The position numbers and the translations under genes were made by a program. This document shows, one piece after another, positions 8,012 through 16,840 of a stretch of DNA of 32,121 nucleotides (the stretch's first letter is position 1; every line of letters begins with the position of its first letter). Under the pieces are notes generated by a model. That model made no database searches. It was not told where the DNA came from and saw nothing but the letters and a program-made list of their open reading frames with translations. This stretch comes from Marinomonas arctica (GTDB lineage: Bacteria > Pseudomonadota > Gammaproteobacteria > Pseudomonadales > Marinomonadaceae): NCBI RefSeq assembly GCF_003259225.1, contig NZ_QHJF01000044.1, positions 1-32,121 on the forward strand, in the 5' to 3' direction.

Positions 8012-9181
8012 ATGAATTATATGCTTGCTTCTAGCACTTGGGATCAACATGAATACGCTGCGATTCAGAGGGTTATTGAATCTGATATGTTTACCATGGG
8101 TAAGGAAGTCGCGCAGTACGAAAAAGACTTTGCCGCCTTTTTTGGTGCTCAATATGCGCTCATGGTGAGTTCCGGTTCGACCGCTAATTTATTGATGATT
8201 GCAGCGTTATTTTTTACGAAGAATGCTAAGTATAAATTGAAACGCGGTGATGAAGTGATTGTGCCTGCTGTATCTTGGTCGACAACGTATTTTCCGTTAC
8301 AGCAGTACGGATTAAAAGTGAAGTTTGTTGACATTGACCGTCAAACGTTAAACATGGATCTAGACAAATTGGAAGCGGCAATAACCGATGACACGAGAGC
8401 AATCTTGTCTGTCAACTTGTTGGGCAATCCAAACGATTTCGCTCGAATGAATGAGATTATTGCTGGTCGCGATATTTTTATTTTAGAAGACAACTGTGAG
8501 TCGATGGGCGCCACCTTAAATGGTAAGCAAGCCGGCACGTTTGGCGTGATGGGAACGTTTAGCTCGTTTTTCTCGCACCATATAGCGACGATGGAAGGCG
8601 GCTGCGTGGTGACAGACGACGAAGAACTTTATCACATTTTGTTGTGTATTCGTGCACATGGCTGGACTCGTAACCTACCGAAGTTTAATAAGGTAACAGG
8701 CGAGAAAAGCGACGATGCGTTTGAAGAGTCGTTTAAATTTGTATTGCCTGGGTACAATGTTAGACCACTAGAAATGAGTGGTGCATTGGGTATCGAACAG
8801 CTGAAGAAGTTGCCAAATTTTATTGAAACACGTCGTAAAAATGCGGAGCTATTCCAGTCATTGTTTGCGGATCACCCTTTCATAGAGATTCAGAAGGAAA
8901 CGGGTGACAGTAGTTGGTTTGGTTTTTCATTGATCCTGAAAGAGAACGCGCCGTATAGCCGAGCAGAGTTGGTGAAAAAACTCGTGGAAAACGGTATAGA
9001 GTGTCGCCCCATTGTCACAGGGAACTTCTTAAAAAACAAAGAAGTATTAGAATTCTTTGATTATGAGGTAGCCGGCACGCTAGAGGGTGCGGAATACCTT
9101 GATGAGAACGGGCTGTTTGTAGGGAATCATCAGAATGATATTGAAGCAGAAATAAAACTGTTAGCGAAAGTTTTATTGTAA
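8012..9181 (+). CDS. colD: GDP-4-keto-6-deoxy-D-mannose 3-dehydratase
   Basis: This 389-residue PLP enzyme of the DegT/DnrJ/EryC1 fold closely resembles ColD of E. coli O55. ColD removes the C3 hydroxyl of GDP-4-keto-6-deoxymannose using PLP and glutamate, giving GDP-4-keto-3,6-dideoxymannose, the colitose precursor. The diagnostic feature is that the usual PLP-anchoring lysine is replaced by histidine: SSFFSHHIATMEGG, with His189 (first of the pair) in the lysine position by spacing to EGG. Other matches are MVSSGSTANLLMIAALFFT, ILEDNCESMGA, FVLPGYNVRPLEMSGALGIE and ECRPIVTGNFLKN. Its stop overlaps the start of gmm in TAATG. It is less AT-rich than the two SDR genes before it. Confidence 0.95.
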   Translation: MNYMLASSTWDQHEYAAIQRVIESDMFTMGKEVAQYEKDFAAFFGAQYALMVSSGSTANLLMIAALFFTKNAKYKLKRGDEVIVPAVSWSTTYFPLQQYGLKVKFVDIDRQTLNMDLDKLEAAITDDTRAILSVNLLGNPNDFARMNEIIAGRDIFILEDNCESMGATLNGKQAGTFGVMGTFSSFFSHHIATMEGGCVVTDDEELYHILLCIRAHGWTRNLPKFNKVTGEKSDDAFEESFKFVLPGYNVRPLEMSGALGIEQLKKLPNFIETRRKNAELFQSLFADHPFIEIQKETGDSSWFGFSLILKENAPYSRAELVKKLVENGIECRPIVTGNFLKNKEVLEFFDYEVAGTLEGAEYLDENGLFVGNHQNDIEAEIKLLAKVLL

Positions 9182-9675
9182 TGTATTTAGAAAAAGAAGA
9201 TTTTAGAGGTCTTGTGCAGCATGGTGTATTGTTTTCAATAGACCTAGTTGTACTGGATACTCAAAATCGAATATTAGTGGGTGAGCGCGTTAACCGTCCG
9301 GCACAAGGCTACTGGTTTGTGCCAGGTGGAAGAGTGTATAAAAATGAAACTCTGGCAAAGGCATTTGGACGTATTTGTTTAAATGAGTTAGGTAAAGCGT
9401 TTAACTATCAAGAAGCGAAACCGTTAGGGTTATACGATCATTTTTATAATGATAGCGTGTTTGGTGAAGATATTTCGACACACTACGTTAATGCGCCCTA
9501 TTTGGTAGAACTGTCTGAAATAAACACGTTAAATTTACCTTCTGAACAACATCGTCATTATCGGTGGGTGAAGGTGGCGGATTTTTCTGATGACAACTCA
9601 ATACATCAATACAGTAAGGTGTTCCTCGATGGCTTGCGTGATTTGTTTTTCACCAGTAGCCACCTGGCTTCTTAA
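9181..9675 (+). CDS. gmm: GDP-mannose mannosyl hydrolase (Nudix)
   Basis: This 164-residue Nudix-fold protein matches Gmm/WcaH: it opens MYLEKEDFRGLVQHGVLFSI, contains NRPAQGYWFVPGGRVYKNET and carries the shortened Nudix helix ending in CLNELG. Gmm hydrolyses GDP-mannose and GDP-glucose to the sugar and GDP, and is thought to tune GDP-sugar pools in fucose and colitose gene clusters. The start ATG overlaps the colD stop by one base (TAATG), so the two are coupled. It ends 18 bp before ddhD and closes the GDP-sugar part of the block. Assignment is by family resemblance and context. Confidence 0.92.
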   Translation: MYLEKEDFRGLVQHGVLFSIDLVVLDTQNRILVGERVNRPAQGYWFVPGGRVYKNETLAKAFGRICLNELGKAFNYQEAKPLGLYDHFYNDSVFGEDISTHYVNAPYLVELSEINTLNLPSEQHRHYRWVKVADFSDDNSIHQYSKVFLDGLRDLFFTSSHLAS

Positions 9676-9693
9676 AAATTTGGTAAACGTAAA

Positions 9694-10671
9694 ATGGTAA
9701 TCAATACAATAGAAGGTAAGCAATTTGAGACTCAGGGTGATCAGTCGATTTTAGATGCTGCGCTTAAGTCCAACTTGGTGTTTGAATACAGCTGTAAAAA
9801 TGGTCAATGTGGCGTGTGTAAGACAACTCTTCTAAAAGGTGACATTGTCGAGTTGCAAGCTCAATTGGCGCTTACTGATGAGGAGCGTCGTGAAGCTAAA
9901 ATCCTGACTTGCTGTGCTGCAGCTGTTACAGACATCGAGATAGACGCTGTTGATTTGAGTGCTTTGCACGGTATTGAAATAAAAACATTGCCGGCTCGTG
10001 TGAGTCATGTTGCTTATTTGAGTGATAACATCGTGGAAGTCAGGCTTCGTTTGCCTCCAACGGCCAATTTTCAATTTATTGAAGGTCAATATTTAGACGT
10101 TATTTGGAACTCGATTCGCCGGAGCTACTCCATTGCAAGCATAAGCTCAGAGAAAGAAATTACCTTGTTGATTAAGCGCTTTGAAAACGGGCAGATGAGT
10201 GACTATTGGTTTAATAAAATACAAGCCAATGACTTGCTAAGAATTGAAGGGCCAAAAGGCACTTTCTTTTTACGTGATGCTCATCAGCCCTTGGTTTTTT
10301 TGGCGACAGGTACAGGAATTGCACCGATAAAATCAATATTACAAAGTCTAGAGCAGGATGCGAATTATCAACAGGGCAATCCTATTACTGTTTACTGGGG
10401 CAATCGATTCCCAGAAGAGTTTGTTTGGCAAGCGGATTTTCATAAGTTAAAAGTGGATTTTTGTAACGTGTTGTCTCGACCTGTGGCTGATTGGGCGGGT
10501 GAAACGGGTTATGTGCAAGACATCGCGATGGCGAGACTAACAGAGCTAAGCGATATGGTTGTGTATGCTTGCGGCTCAAATGCCATGATCCAATCGGCGA
10601 AACAACAATTAATAGCCTCAGGCTTACCTGAAAATAGATTTCACTCTGATGCCTTTGTGCAAAGTTTTTAG
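9694..10671 (+). CDS. ddhD: CDP-6-deoxy-delta-3,4-glucoseen reductase (E3), ferredoxin-FAD oxidoreductase
   Basis: This 325-residue protein joins a plant-type [2Fe-2S] ferredoxin domain (about 1-90; Cys34, Cys39, Cys42 and Cys73 or Cys74) to an FAD-binding domain (RSYSIAS, about 143-149) and an NAD(P)H domain (GTGIAP, about 206-211). This is the layout of AscD/DdhD/RfbI, which passes electrons from NADH to the dehydrase RfbH to complete C3 deoxygenation of the CDP-sugar. It is followed by rfbF, rfbG and rfbH in the canonical ddhD-A-B-C order. The start ATG 9694 follows a weak GGTAAACG. Length and motifs suggest an intact enzyme. Confidence 0.95.
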   Translation: MVINTIEGKQFETQGDQSILDAALKSNLVFEYSCKNGQCGVCKTTLLKGDIVELQAQLALTDEERREAKILTCCAAAVTDIEIDAVDLSALHGIEIKTLPARVSHVAYLSDNIVEVRLRLPPTANFQFIEGQYLDVIWNSIRRSYSIASISSEKEITLLIKRFENGQMSDYWFNKIQANDLLRIEGPKGTFFLRDAHQPLVFLATGTGIAPIKSILQSLEQDANYQQGNPITVYWGNRFPEEFVWQADFHKLKVDFCNVLSRPVADWAGETGYVQDIAMARLTELSDMVVYACGSNAMIQSAKQQLIASGLPENRFHSDAFVQSF

Positions 10672-10688
10672 ACTATAGGAAATTGTAA

Positions 10689-11462
10689 ATGAAAGCAGTT
10701 ATTTTAGCCGGCGGATTGGGCACTCGACTCAGCGAAGAAACCAGCACTCGTCCAAAACCTATGGTGGAGATCGGTGGTAAGCCGATACTTTGGCATATTA
10801 TGAAGATGTATTCGGCGCATGGCATTAATGACTTCATTATATGCTGCGGCTATAAGGGCTATGTGATCAAAGAATATTTTGCTAACTATTTTCTTCATAT
10901 GTCTGACGTGACTTTTAATATGAAAGACAACCGTATGGAAGTACATGAAAAACGCGCTGAACCGTGGACGGTGACGTTAGTTGATACGGGTGATAGTTCT
11001 ATGACGGGTGGTCGCTTGCGCCGTGTTGCAGAGCATATAAAAGACGAAGAAGCGTTTTGTTTTACTTATGGCGATGGAGTTTCTGATATTGATATTTCAG
11101 AAACTATCCGTTTTCATAAAGCGCATGGCAAACAAGCGACATTGACAGCGACTTATCCGCCTGGTCGCTTTGGCGCACTGGATATGAAAAATGGTTTGGT
11201 TCGCAGCTTTAAAGAAAAGCCTCAAGGTGATGGAGCCATGATTAACGGTGGTTTTTTTGTATTATCACCTAGCGTTTTAGAATTGATTGACGGAGATGAT
11301 TCTACTTGGGAGCAGGCCCCTCTTATGACATTAGCGGAGCGAGGAGAGCTGATGGCTTATGAGCACGAAGGTTTTTGGCAACCAATGGATACGCTACGAG
11401 ATAAAGTGCATCTTGAAGAACTATGGCAGTCTGGACAGGCCCCTTGGAAAAGTTGGGAATAA
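10689..11462 (+). CDS. rfbF: Glucose-1-phosphate cytidylyltransferase
   Basis: This 257-residue nucleotidyltransferase (synonym ddhA) is the same length as enterobacterial RfbF. It makes CDP-glucose from CTP and glucose-1-phosphate, the entry step to all CDP-3,6-dideoxyhexoses. The N-terminal nucleotide-binding signature is [13 protein letters not shown] followed by [30 protein letters not shown] holds the metal-binding aspartates and [20 protein letters not shown] the sugar-binding block. AGGA lies about 10 bp before ATG 10689. It follows ddhD by 17 bp and ends just before rfbG. Confidence 0.96.
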   Translation: MKAVILAGGLGTRLSEETSTRPKPMVEIGGKPILWHIMKMYSAHGINDFIICCGYKGYVIKEYFANYFLHMSDVTFNMKDNRMEVHEKRAEPWTVTLVDTGDSSMTGGRLRRVAEHIKDEEAFCFTYGDGVSDIDISETIRFHKAHGKQATLTATYPPGRFGALDMKNGLVRSFKEKPQGDGAMINGGFFVLSPSVLELIDGDDSTWEQAPLMTLAERGELMAYEHEGFWQPMDTLRDKVHLEELWQSGQAPWKSWE

Positions 11463-11464
11463 CC

Positions 11465-12535
11465 ATGGTGAATTCAGCATTTTGGCAAGGTAAAAGAGTC
11501 TACCTTACTGGGCATACGGGCTTTAAAGGTAGCTGGTTATCATTGTGGTTAGCTCATATGGGCGCAACGGTAAAAGGCTACGCTTTGTTACCACCAACGC
11601 AGCCGAGCTTGTTTGAAGTGGCTAATGTGGCCGATAAGATCGAATCAGAGATCGGTGATATTCGAGATCTTGCGCAAATTTCTGCGAGCATGATGAGCTT
11701 CAATCCAGATATTGTCATTCATATGGCTGCACAGCCTCTTGTCAGATTGTCTTATCATGAGCCGCTTGAGACTTATGAAGTGAACGTCATGGGGACAGCT
11801 AAGGTATTGGAAGCAGCAAGATCTTGTCGCAATGTAAAAGCCATTGTCAGTGTGACAACCGATAAGTGCTACGAGAATAAAGAATGGGTATGGGGTTATC
11901 GTGAAGATGAAGCTATGGGCGGATACGATCCATATAGTAGCTCAAAAGGCTGTGCTGAGCTTGTGACATCGGCTTACCGTCGTTCTTTTATGCAAGAAAA
12001 AGGTGTTGGACTGGCTTCTGCTCGTGCGGGTAATGTGATTGGTGGTGGGGATTGGGCGGCTGATCGTCTGATCCCAGACATACTAAGAGCGTTTGAAAAA
12101 CAAACCCCTGTGATTGTGCGTAATCTGGCTGCTACTCGTCCTTGGCAGCATGTTTTAGAACCGTTGGCAGGTTATTTAGTATTAGCAGAACACCTTTACA
12201 ACCAGCCTGACGCATACGCCGAAGGATGGAATTTTGGGCCTGCAGAAAATGACGCCAAACCCGTGGATTGGATCCTTAATCAGATGGTATCAAAATGGCC
12301 TAATGCTTCATGGCAGTTGGATAGCAACGCGCATCCCCATGAAGCAGGCTACCTTAAACTGGATATTTCCAAAGCCAAATCCAGATTGCATTGGCAGCCA
12401 ACATGGCATTTGGAGCAAACCCTAAGCAAAATTATCAATTGGCATAAAGCTTGGCTAAATAACGACAATATGCAACAAGCTTGTCTGAACGAAATAAACG
12501 ATTATATGAGAGATATGCAAAATGCAAACCACTGA
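11465..12535 (+). CDS. rfbG: CDP-glucose 4,6-dehydratase
   Basis: This 356-residue extended SDR (synonym ddhB) forms CDP-4-keto-6-deoxyglucose. It has TGHTGFKGSWLSLWLAHMGA near the N-terminus, HMAAQPLVRLSYHEPLETYE, TTDKCYENKEWVWGYREDE, YxxxK in YDPYSSSKGCAE, and RAGNVIGGGDWAADRLIPDI, all typical of RfbG. The frame is open 14 codons further upstream to 11423, inside rfbF. I choose ATG 11465 because family members begin with a few residues before FWQGKRV. It follows rfbF by 2 bp and overlaps rfbH by 14 bp, so the genes are tightly coupled. Confidence 0.95.
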   Translation: MVNSAFWQGKRVYLTGHTGFKGSWLSLWLAHMGATVKGYALLPPTQPSLFEVANVADKIESEIGDIRDLAQISASMMSFNPDIVIHMAAQPLVRLSYHEPLETYEVNVMGTAKVLEAARSCRNVKAIVSVTTDKCYENKEWVWGYREDEAMGGYDPYSSSKGCAELVTSAYRRSFMQEKGVGLASARAGNVIGGGDWAADRLIPDILRAFEKQTPVIVRNLAATRPWQHVLEPLAGYLVLAEHLYNQPDAYAEGWNFGPAENDAKPVDWILNQMVSKWPNASWQLDSNAHPHEAGYLKLDISKAKSRLHWQPTWHLEQTLSKIINWHKAWLNNDNMQQACLNEINDYMRDMQNANH

Positions 12536-13838
12536 AACACTACGTACTGAAATCGCCGCATTGGTTGAGCAATATGCCAAGTTACAATACCAAGAAAAAC
12601 TGTTTGTTGCTGGTGAGACCGTCGTACCGCCTTCTGGTAAGGTGATTGGTGCAACAGAATTGCAATACATGGTTGAAGCTTCTTTAGACGGCTGGTTAAC
12701 GACGGGGCGCTTTAATGAACAGTTTGAAAAAGAGTTGGCTGAGTTTATTGGTATTAAACATCTTATTACCGTCAACTCTGGGTCTTCTGCGAACCTTGTG
12801 GCCTTTAGTACGTTGACATCCCCTAAGCTTGGTGAGCGTGCTATTAAGAAAGGTGACGAAGTGATTGGTGTGGCGGCGGGCTTTCCAACCACAGTTAACC
12901 CAATTGTACAGTTTGGCGCTGTGCCAGTATTTGTTGATGTTGATTTAACGACTCACAATATCAATGCCGATTTGATTGAAGCCGCGATTACTCCAAAAAC
13001 AAAAGCCATTATGTTGGCCCACACTTTAGGTAATCCTTTTAATCTTGGTAAGGTGAAAGCGCTTTGTGAAAAATACAATCTTTGGTTAGTGGAAGATTGT
13101 TGTGACGCGCTAGGGGCTAAGTTTGACGGTAAAATGGTCGGTACATGGGGCGATATTGCTACACTTAGCTTCTACCCAGCCCACCACATGACGATGGGCG
13201 AAGGTGGTGCGGTTTTCACCAATAATAGCCAGCTCATCTCCATTGCTGAGTCGTTTCGAGATTGGGGGCGCGATTGCTACTGTAAGCCCGGTTGTGACAA
13301 CACTTGTGGCACACGTTTCAACATGCAGTTAGGTTCATTGCCGAAAGGTTATGATCACAAATATACCTATTCTCATCTAGGCTACAACCTGAAAATCACC
13401 GACATGCAAGCAGCATGTGGTTTGGCCCAATTGAAGCGCTTACCAGAATTTATCGAAAAACGTAACGCGAACTTCGATTATCTGAAAAATCGCCTTGCAT
13501 CCGTGACTGACTTTATTGAGCTAACAGAACCTACTGAAAACTCTACTCCTTCTTGGTTCGGTTTTCCTATCACCCTTAAAGAAAACGCAGGGGTAAACCG
13601 AGTAGACTTAACCAAATACTTAGATCAATGCAAAATTGGTACTCGTTTATTATTTGCTGGAAACCTGATTCGTCAGCCTTATTTTGAAGGCGTGGATTAT
13701 AGGATTGTCGGTGAATTAACCAACACTGATATCACAATGAACCAAACCCTTTGGCTAGGGATTTATCCGGGTCTAGGTAAAGAGCATCTGGATTATATCG
13801 CTGAAAAACTAGAAGAATTCTTTGGTGTGAATTTTTAA
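12522..13838 (+). CDS. rfbH: CDP-4-keto-6-deoxy-D-glucose 3-dehydrase (E1)
   Basis: This 438-residue enzyme (synonym ddhC) uses PMP/PLP and a [2Fe-2S] cluster for C3 dehydration of CDP-4-keto-6-deoxyglucose, with reducing power from DdhD. The DegT-fold lysine is replaced by histidine: SFYPAHHMTMGEGG, with His221 in the lysine position. Four cysteines specific to this branch, Cys252, Cys254, Cys258 and Cys262 (DCYCKPGCDNTCG), would hold the iron-sulphur cluster. Other blocks are VNSGSSANLVAFSTLTSPKL and VEDCCDALGAKFDGK. The start lies in the end of rfbG, with AGAGAT upstream. Its stop overlaps the next gene's ATG in TAATG. It is a second His-for-Lys dehydrase in the same locus as ColD. Confidence 0.96.
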   Translation: MQTTETLRTEIAALVEQYAKLQYQEKLFVAGETVVPPSGKVIGATELQYMVEASLDGWLTTGRFNEQFEKELAEFIGIKHLITVNSGSSANLVAFSTLTSPKLGERAIKKGDEVIGVAAGFPTTVNPIVQFGAVPVFVDVDLTTHNINADLIEAAITPKTKAIMLAHTLGNPFNLGKVKALCEKYNLWLVEDCCDALGAKFDGKMVGTWGDIATLSFYPAHHMTMGEGGAVFTNNSQLISIAESFRDWGRDCYCKPGCDNTCGTRFNMQLGSLPKGYDHKYTYSHLGYNLKITDMQAACGLAQLKRLPEFIEKRNANFDYLKNRLASVTDFIELTEPTENSTPSWFGFPITLKENAGVNRVDLTKYLDQCKIGTRLLFAGNLIRQPYFEGVDYRIVGELTNTDITMNQTLWLGIYPGLGKEHLDYIAEKLEEFFGVNF

Positions 13839-15547
13839 TGAAAGTTTCTGATGCTGTGGCAAAAATTTTAGCTGCGAATAATGTGACTTATGGCTTTGAG
13901 CTTATTGGAGGCATGATTACGCATCTGGTTGATAGTATTAACCAGTATGGCAAAACCAAATTAGTCTCAATGCACCATGAGCAGGGCGCTGCCTTTGCTG
14001 CTGGGGCAATAGCTAGAGCAAGCAATCACAAGCAGCTTGGTGTCGCATTAGGTACCAGTGGACCTGGTGCGACGAACTTGATTACAGGCATCGCTGATTG
14101 TTGGTTAGATAGTCACCCATGTATTTTTCTTACTGGTCAGGTGAATACTCATGAATTAAAGGGTGAGTTAGGTATTCGTCAACAAGGTTTTCAGGAATTG
14201 GATAGTGTTGCACTAGTTAATAGTATTACAAAATACGCAATACAGACACTAGAGCCAAATCTCCTACCAAAACAGTTACAGTATGCAATCGATACAGCTC
14301 TAGAAGGTAGGCCAGGTCCAGTATTGTTAGACATCCCTATGGATGTCCAGCGTGCTGAAATTGATGATTATCTTGTAGAAGAAGTGTTAAGCGCTATTGA
14401 GCTGAAGAACAACGCGACGGCAGTAACAAATCATCTTCAAGAATGTGATAAGTTAATTGAGTACTTAAATCAGTCGAAAAAACCATTATTCCTATTCGGG
14501 GGAGGAGCTGCTAATTCCAAGGCTCTTCCAAGTTTTATTGAGAACTTATCGAGTGCAAATATCCCGTATGTCTCTAGTCTAAAAGGGTCTGAAAAAGTTT
14601 TTGCTACGGATTCATACTTTGGCATGATTGGCGCTTATGGAACAAGGGCCGCTAATTACGCTCTGCAAAATTGTGATTTACTTGTTGTATTAGGTAGTAG
14701 GCTAGATGTAAGACAGACTGGTGCAAAAGTTGAAGAGTTCGCTAAAAACGCAAAAATAATACAGATAGACTTAGATAAGTCTCAGCTAAGTAATAGAGTA
14801 AAATGCGAGTCAATACACGCAAATATTGATGACGTTTTAAACTTTTTTATCGCTCAGGGTTTGCTAGACAAAGCAATTGATTGGAATACTGAGTTAAAAG
14901 AAAAGGAAGCAATTTTACTCATTGATGAATACAGTGATTGGTCTATCAGTCCGTTTCAGTTATTTAATTGTCTAAACGAAAAGTTTAAAGATATACCTGT
15001 TCAATATGTTGCCGATGTAGGCAATAACCAGATGTGGGCTGCACATACTCTTAGAATTAATAAAAATCAGGCTTGTCATCACTCCGGTGGGTTAGGTGCA
15101 ATGGGTTTTGCTCTACCCACTGGAATAGGACTGCACTACGCTACTAATAATGCTGTTGTTGTGATAACTGGCGATGGTGGAATTCAGTTGAATATCCAAG
15201 AGCTTGACATAATAGCACGCGAAGGCCTGCCTGTTATGATTGTTCTCATGAATAATTATTCTTTAGGTATGGTTCGTGGGTTTCAAGAGCTGTATTTTGA
15301 CGGCCGAAATTCATCTACCTATTGGGGAGGATATGGCTGTGATTTTCAAAAAATATCGCAAGGTTATCAAACAAACTCAGTAAAAGTAGACTCGTTACAA
15401 GGTTTCGAGTCTGCTGTGAGCCAATTCATAAAGAATCCCACTCCATTATTAGTTGAAGTGATTATGCAGGATGCGAGAGAGTGTCGTCCAAGATTAGAGT
15501 ATGGTAATACTTTAGATAAACAAACACCAATATTGGATGAAAAATAA
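13838..15547 (+). CDS. yerE: YerE-like ThDP-dependent CDP-4-aceto-3,6-dideoxyhexose synthase
   Basis: This 569-residue protein has the acetolactate-synthase fold: an N-terminal Pyr domain with the ThDP-activating Glu48 (SMHHEQGAAFAAGAIAR), a middle FAD-type domain and a C-terminal PP domain with the GDG...N motif (Asp446 to Asn473, ITGDGGIQLN through VLMNN). Its place directly after ddhD-rfbF-rfbG-rfbH, with a 1-bp overlap, and its start (MKVSDAVAKILAANNVTYGF) point to YerE. YerE transfers a two-carbon unit from pyruvate to C4 of the CDP-3,6-dideoxy-4-ketohexose to start the branched octose yersiniose. An ordinary acetolactate synthase large subunit would not be expected inside a sugar operon without its small subunit. 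The assignment rests on motifs, context and recalled similarity; no alignment was run. Confidence 0.85.
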   Translation: MKVSDAVAKILAANNVTYGFELIGGMITHLVDSINQYGKTKLVSMHHEQGAAFAAGAIARASNHKQLGVALGTSGPGATNLITGIADCWLDSHPCIFLTGQVNTHELKGELGIRQQGFQELDSVALVNSITKYAIQTLEPNLLPKQLQYAIDTALEGRPGPVLLDIPMDVQRAEIDDYLVEEVLSAIELKNNATAVTNHLQECDKLIEYLNQSKKPLFLFGGGAANSKALPSFIENLSSANIPYVSSLKGSEKVFATDSYFGMIGAYGTRAANYALQNCDLLVVLGSRLDVRQTGAKVEEFAKNAKIIQIDLDKSQLSNRVKCESIHANIDDVLNFFIAQGLLDKAIDWNTELKEKEAILLIDEYSDWSISPFQLFNCLNEKFKDIPVQYVADVGNNQMWAAHTLRINKNQACHHSGGLGAMGFALPTGIGLHYATNNAVVVITGDGGIQLNIQELDIIAREGLPVMIVLMNNYSLGMVRGFQELYFDGRNSSTYWGGYGCDFQKISQGYQTNSVKVDSLQGFESAVSQFIKNPTPLLVEVIMQDARECRPRLEYGNTLDKQTPILDEK

Positions 15548-15574
15548 ATTTTAATGATGCTGGTTTTATAATTG

Positions 15575-16453
15575 ATGATTTTTAGTAAAAAAATACTAAT
15601 TACTGGTGCAAGTGGCTGGTTTGGGAAAAGCTTTATATTAAGCTATGTTGCTCGGTTTTCTGAAAAAGCACTCTCAAATTTGATTCTTGTTACATCTGAC
15701 GGTAGAGATATAAGTATCCCTGGTATTGATGTTGCGCTAAAAACTATATCGCTAAAGTGTATTAATAATATTGACGGCGTTGATGTTGTTATACAGGCTG
15801 CATTTTTAACTAGAGATAAAATATCTGAATACGGTGATCAGAATTATAAAGCTATTAATTTGAATATAATAGATACTGTTTCTAATTATGTGAGAATTAA
15901 TAGGGTTACATCTGTATTTCTGATTTCAAGTGGCGCAGTTAATGATTCTGGAAATAAAAAAGACCTCTATAGTGAATTAAAGAAGTCTGAAGAAGATGCT
16001 TTTTTGAAAGTATGTAATCCATTAATTTTTCGAGTGTATGGTGCAACAGGAAAGCTAACTCCAAAAGTATCTTGGTCTGCATTATCTGAATTTATTTGTA
16101 AAGGAAAATGTGATGAGGACATTTCTTTAAAATCAAAAGGGAGAGTGTTAAGAAGTTATGTTTCTTTTGATGTTTTAAGCGAACTCATTATGGAGTGCAT
16201 TAGTAGAGGGGGAATCGAAACGAAAATAATAGATGCATGTTCATTTAGTATTGATATTTTTACTTTAGCTACGAATGTAGCTAAAATATTTGATATAAAA
16301 GTAGAAAAAAATAAAGACTATGATGAAACATGTATAGTTGATAGTTATATTGGGAGTAATAAAGAATTTATTTCCTTTTGTGAAGAGCATAATATTTATT
16401 TACCAACATTAGAAGAGCTAGTTTCTATAGCATCAAAATCACCGTTTTTGTAA
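15575..16453 (+). CDS. SDR reductase, candidate YerF-type (final step of CDP-yersiniose)
   Basis: This 292-residue extended SDR has the cofactor motif TGASGWFG at 10-17, a serine pair in FLISSGAVN, and YxxxK at Tyr132/Lys136 (LYSELKKSEEDAF). Position straight after the YerE-like gene suggests the reductase that converts the acetyl branch to a 1-hydroxyethyl group, the role of YerF. The sequence is AT-rich, has an unusual central part, and I cannot place it in a specific subfamily. The frame could begin at TTG 15572, but ATG 15575 is more likely; neither has a strong ribosome-binding site. Alternatives are a 4-ketoreductase making a plain 3,6-dideoxyhexose, or the reductase of another sugar. 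It is the last gene before a 387-bp spacer. Confidence 0.65.
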   Translation: MIFSKKILITGASGWFGKSFILSYVARFSEKALSNLILVTSDGRDISIPGIDVALKTISLKCINNIDGVDVVIQAAFLTRDKISEYGDQNYKAINLNIIDTVSNYVRINRVTSVFLISSGAVNDSGNKKDLYSELKKSEEDAFLKVCNPLIFRVYGATGKLTPKVSWSALSEFICKGKCDEDISLKSKGRVLRSYVSFDVLSELIMECISRGGIETKIIDACSFSIDIFTLATNVAKIFDIKVEKNKDYDETCIVDSYIGSNKEFISFCEEHNIYLPTLEELVSIASKSPFL

Positions 16454-16840
16454 TGCTTAGGGTTTGATTTTTTTTCGTTGAGTTGTTGATACTGTTTTAT
16501 ATGGCTAATTGTTAAAGGGTGACACTATATTAATTTTTTGACTTAAAAGTTTAATTGAAATGACCAATTGAAAATAACCACTTATGGCTTATTCTTAATA
16601 ATTTAAAATGATAATATATTCATCGATTGATACAAAAAGTATTTCTCAATAAGATCTCAGTGAAAGGGTTTTATTGAGAATGTCAAAGACGGGGGAGATG
16701 CAAGTGGATAGAATTTGGATAGTATTCATTTTAAAATTCTCTTAATGCTCTGATTTGAAATATGTCTTTATATTTTTTTGTGTGCAATTAATGAGTTTTG
16801 TCTTACTGCTCAATAAAGTTTTAGTAGGAATGATTGAAAT
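16454..16840. other. AT-rich 387-bp spacer with a 10-bp palindrome, no gene seen
   Basis: No open frame of note is present on either strand. The main structure is a perfect inverted repeat, TTCTCAATAA at 16643-16652 and TTATTGAGAA at 16671-16680, with an 18-base loop and no T-tract after it. AATTGAAA is repeated at 16553-16560 and 16566-16573. A TTGACT at 16538-16543 could be a -35, but no good -10 lies at the right distance. The gap separates the sugar-synthesis block from the transferase block and may hold a secondary promoter or be a recombination scar. Confidence 0.5.
16643..16680. repeat. Perfect 10-bp inverted repeat
   Basis: The arms TTCTCAATAA and TTATTGAGAA are exact reverse complements separated by 18 bases. 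Without a following T-run it is not an intrinsic terminator. It could be a protein-binding palindrome or an RNA hairpin in a read-through transcript. Confidence 0.55.

Noticed and set aside
11423..11464. 14-residue N-terminal extension of RfbG inside rfbF
   Set aside because: RfbG proteins start a few residues before FWQGKRV, and ATG 11465 gives that start.
16697..16744. 15-codon frame in the 387-bp spacer after GGGGGAG
   Set aside because: It is preceded by a strong purine stretch but is very short, has no coupling to a gene and no recognisable sequence.
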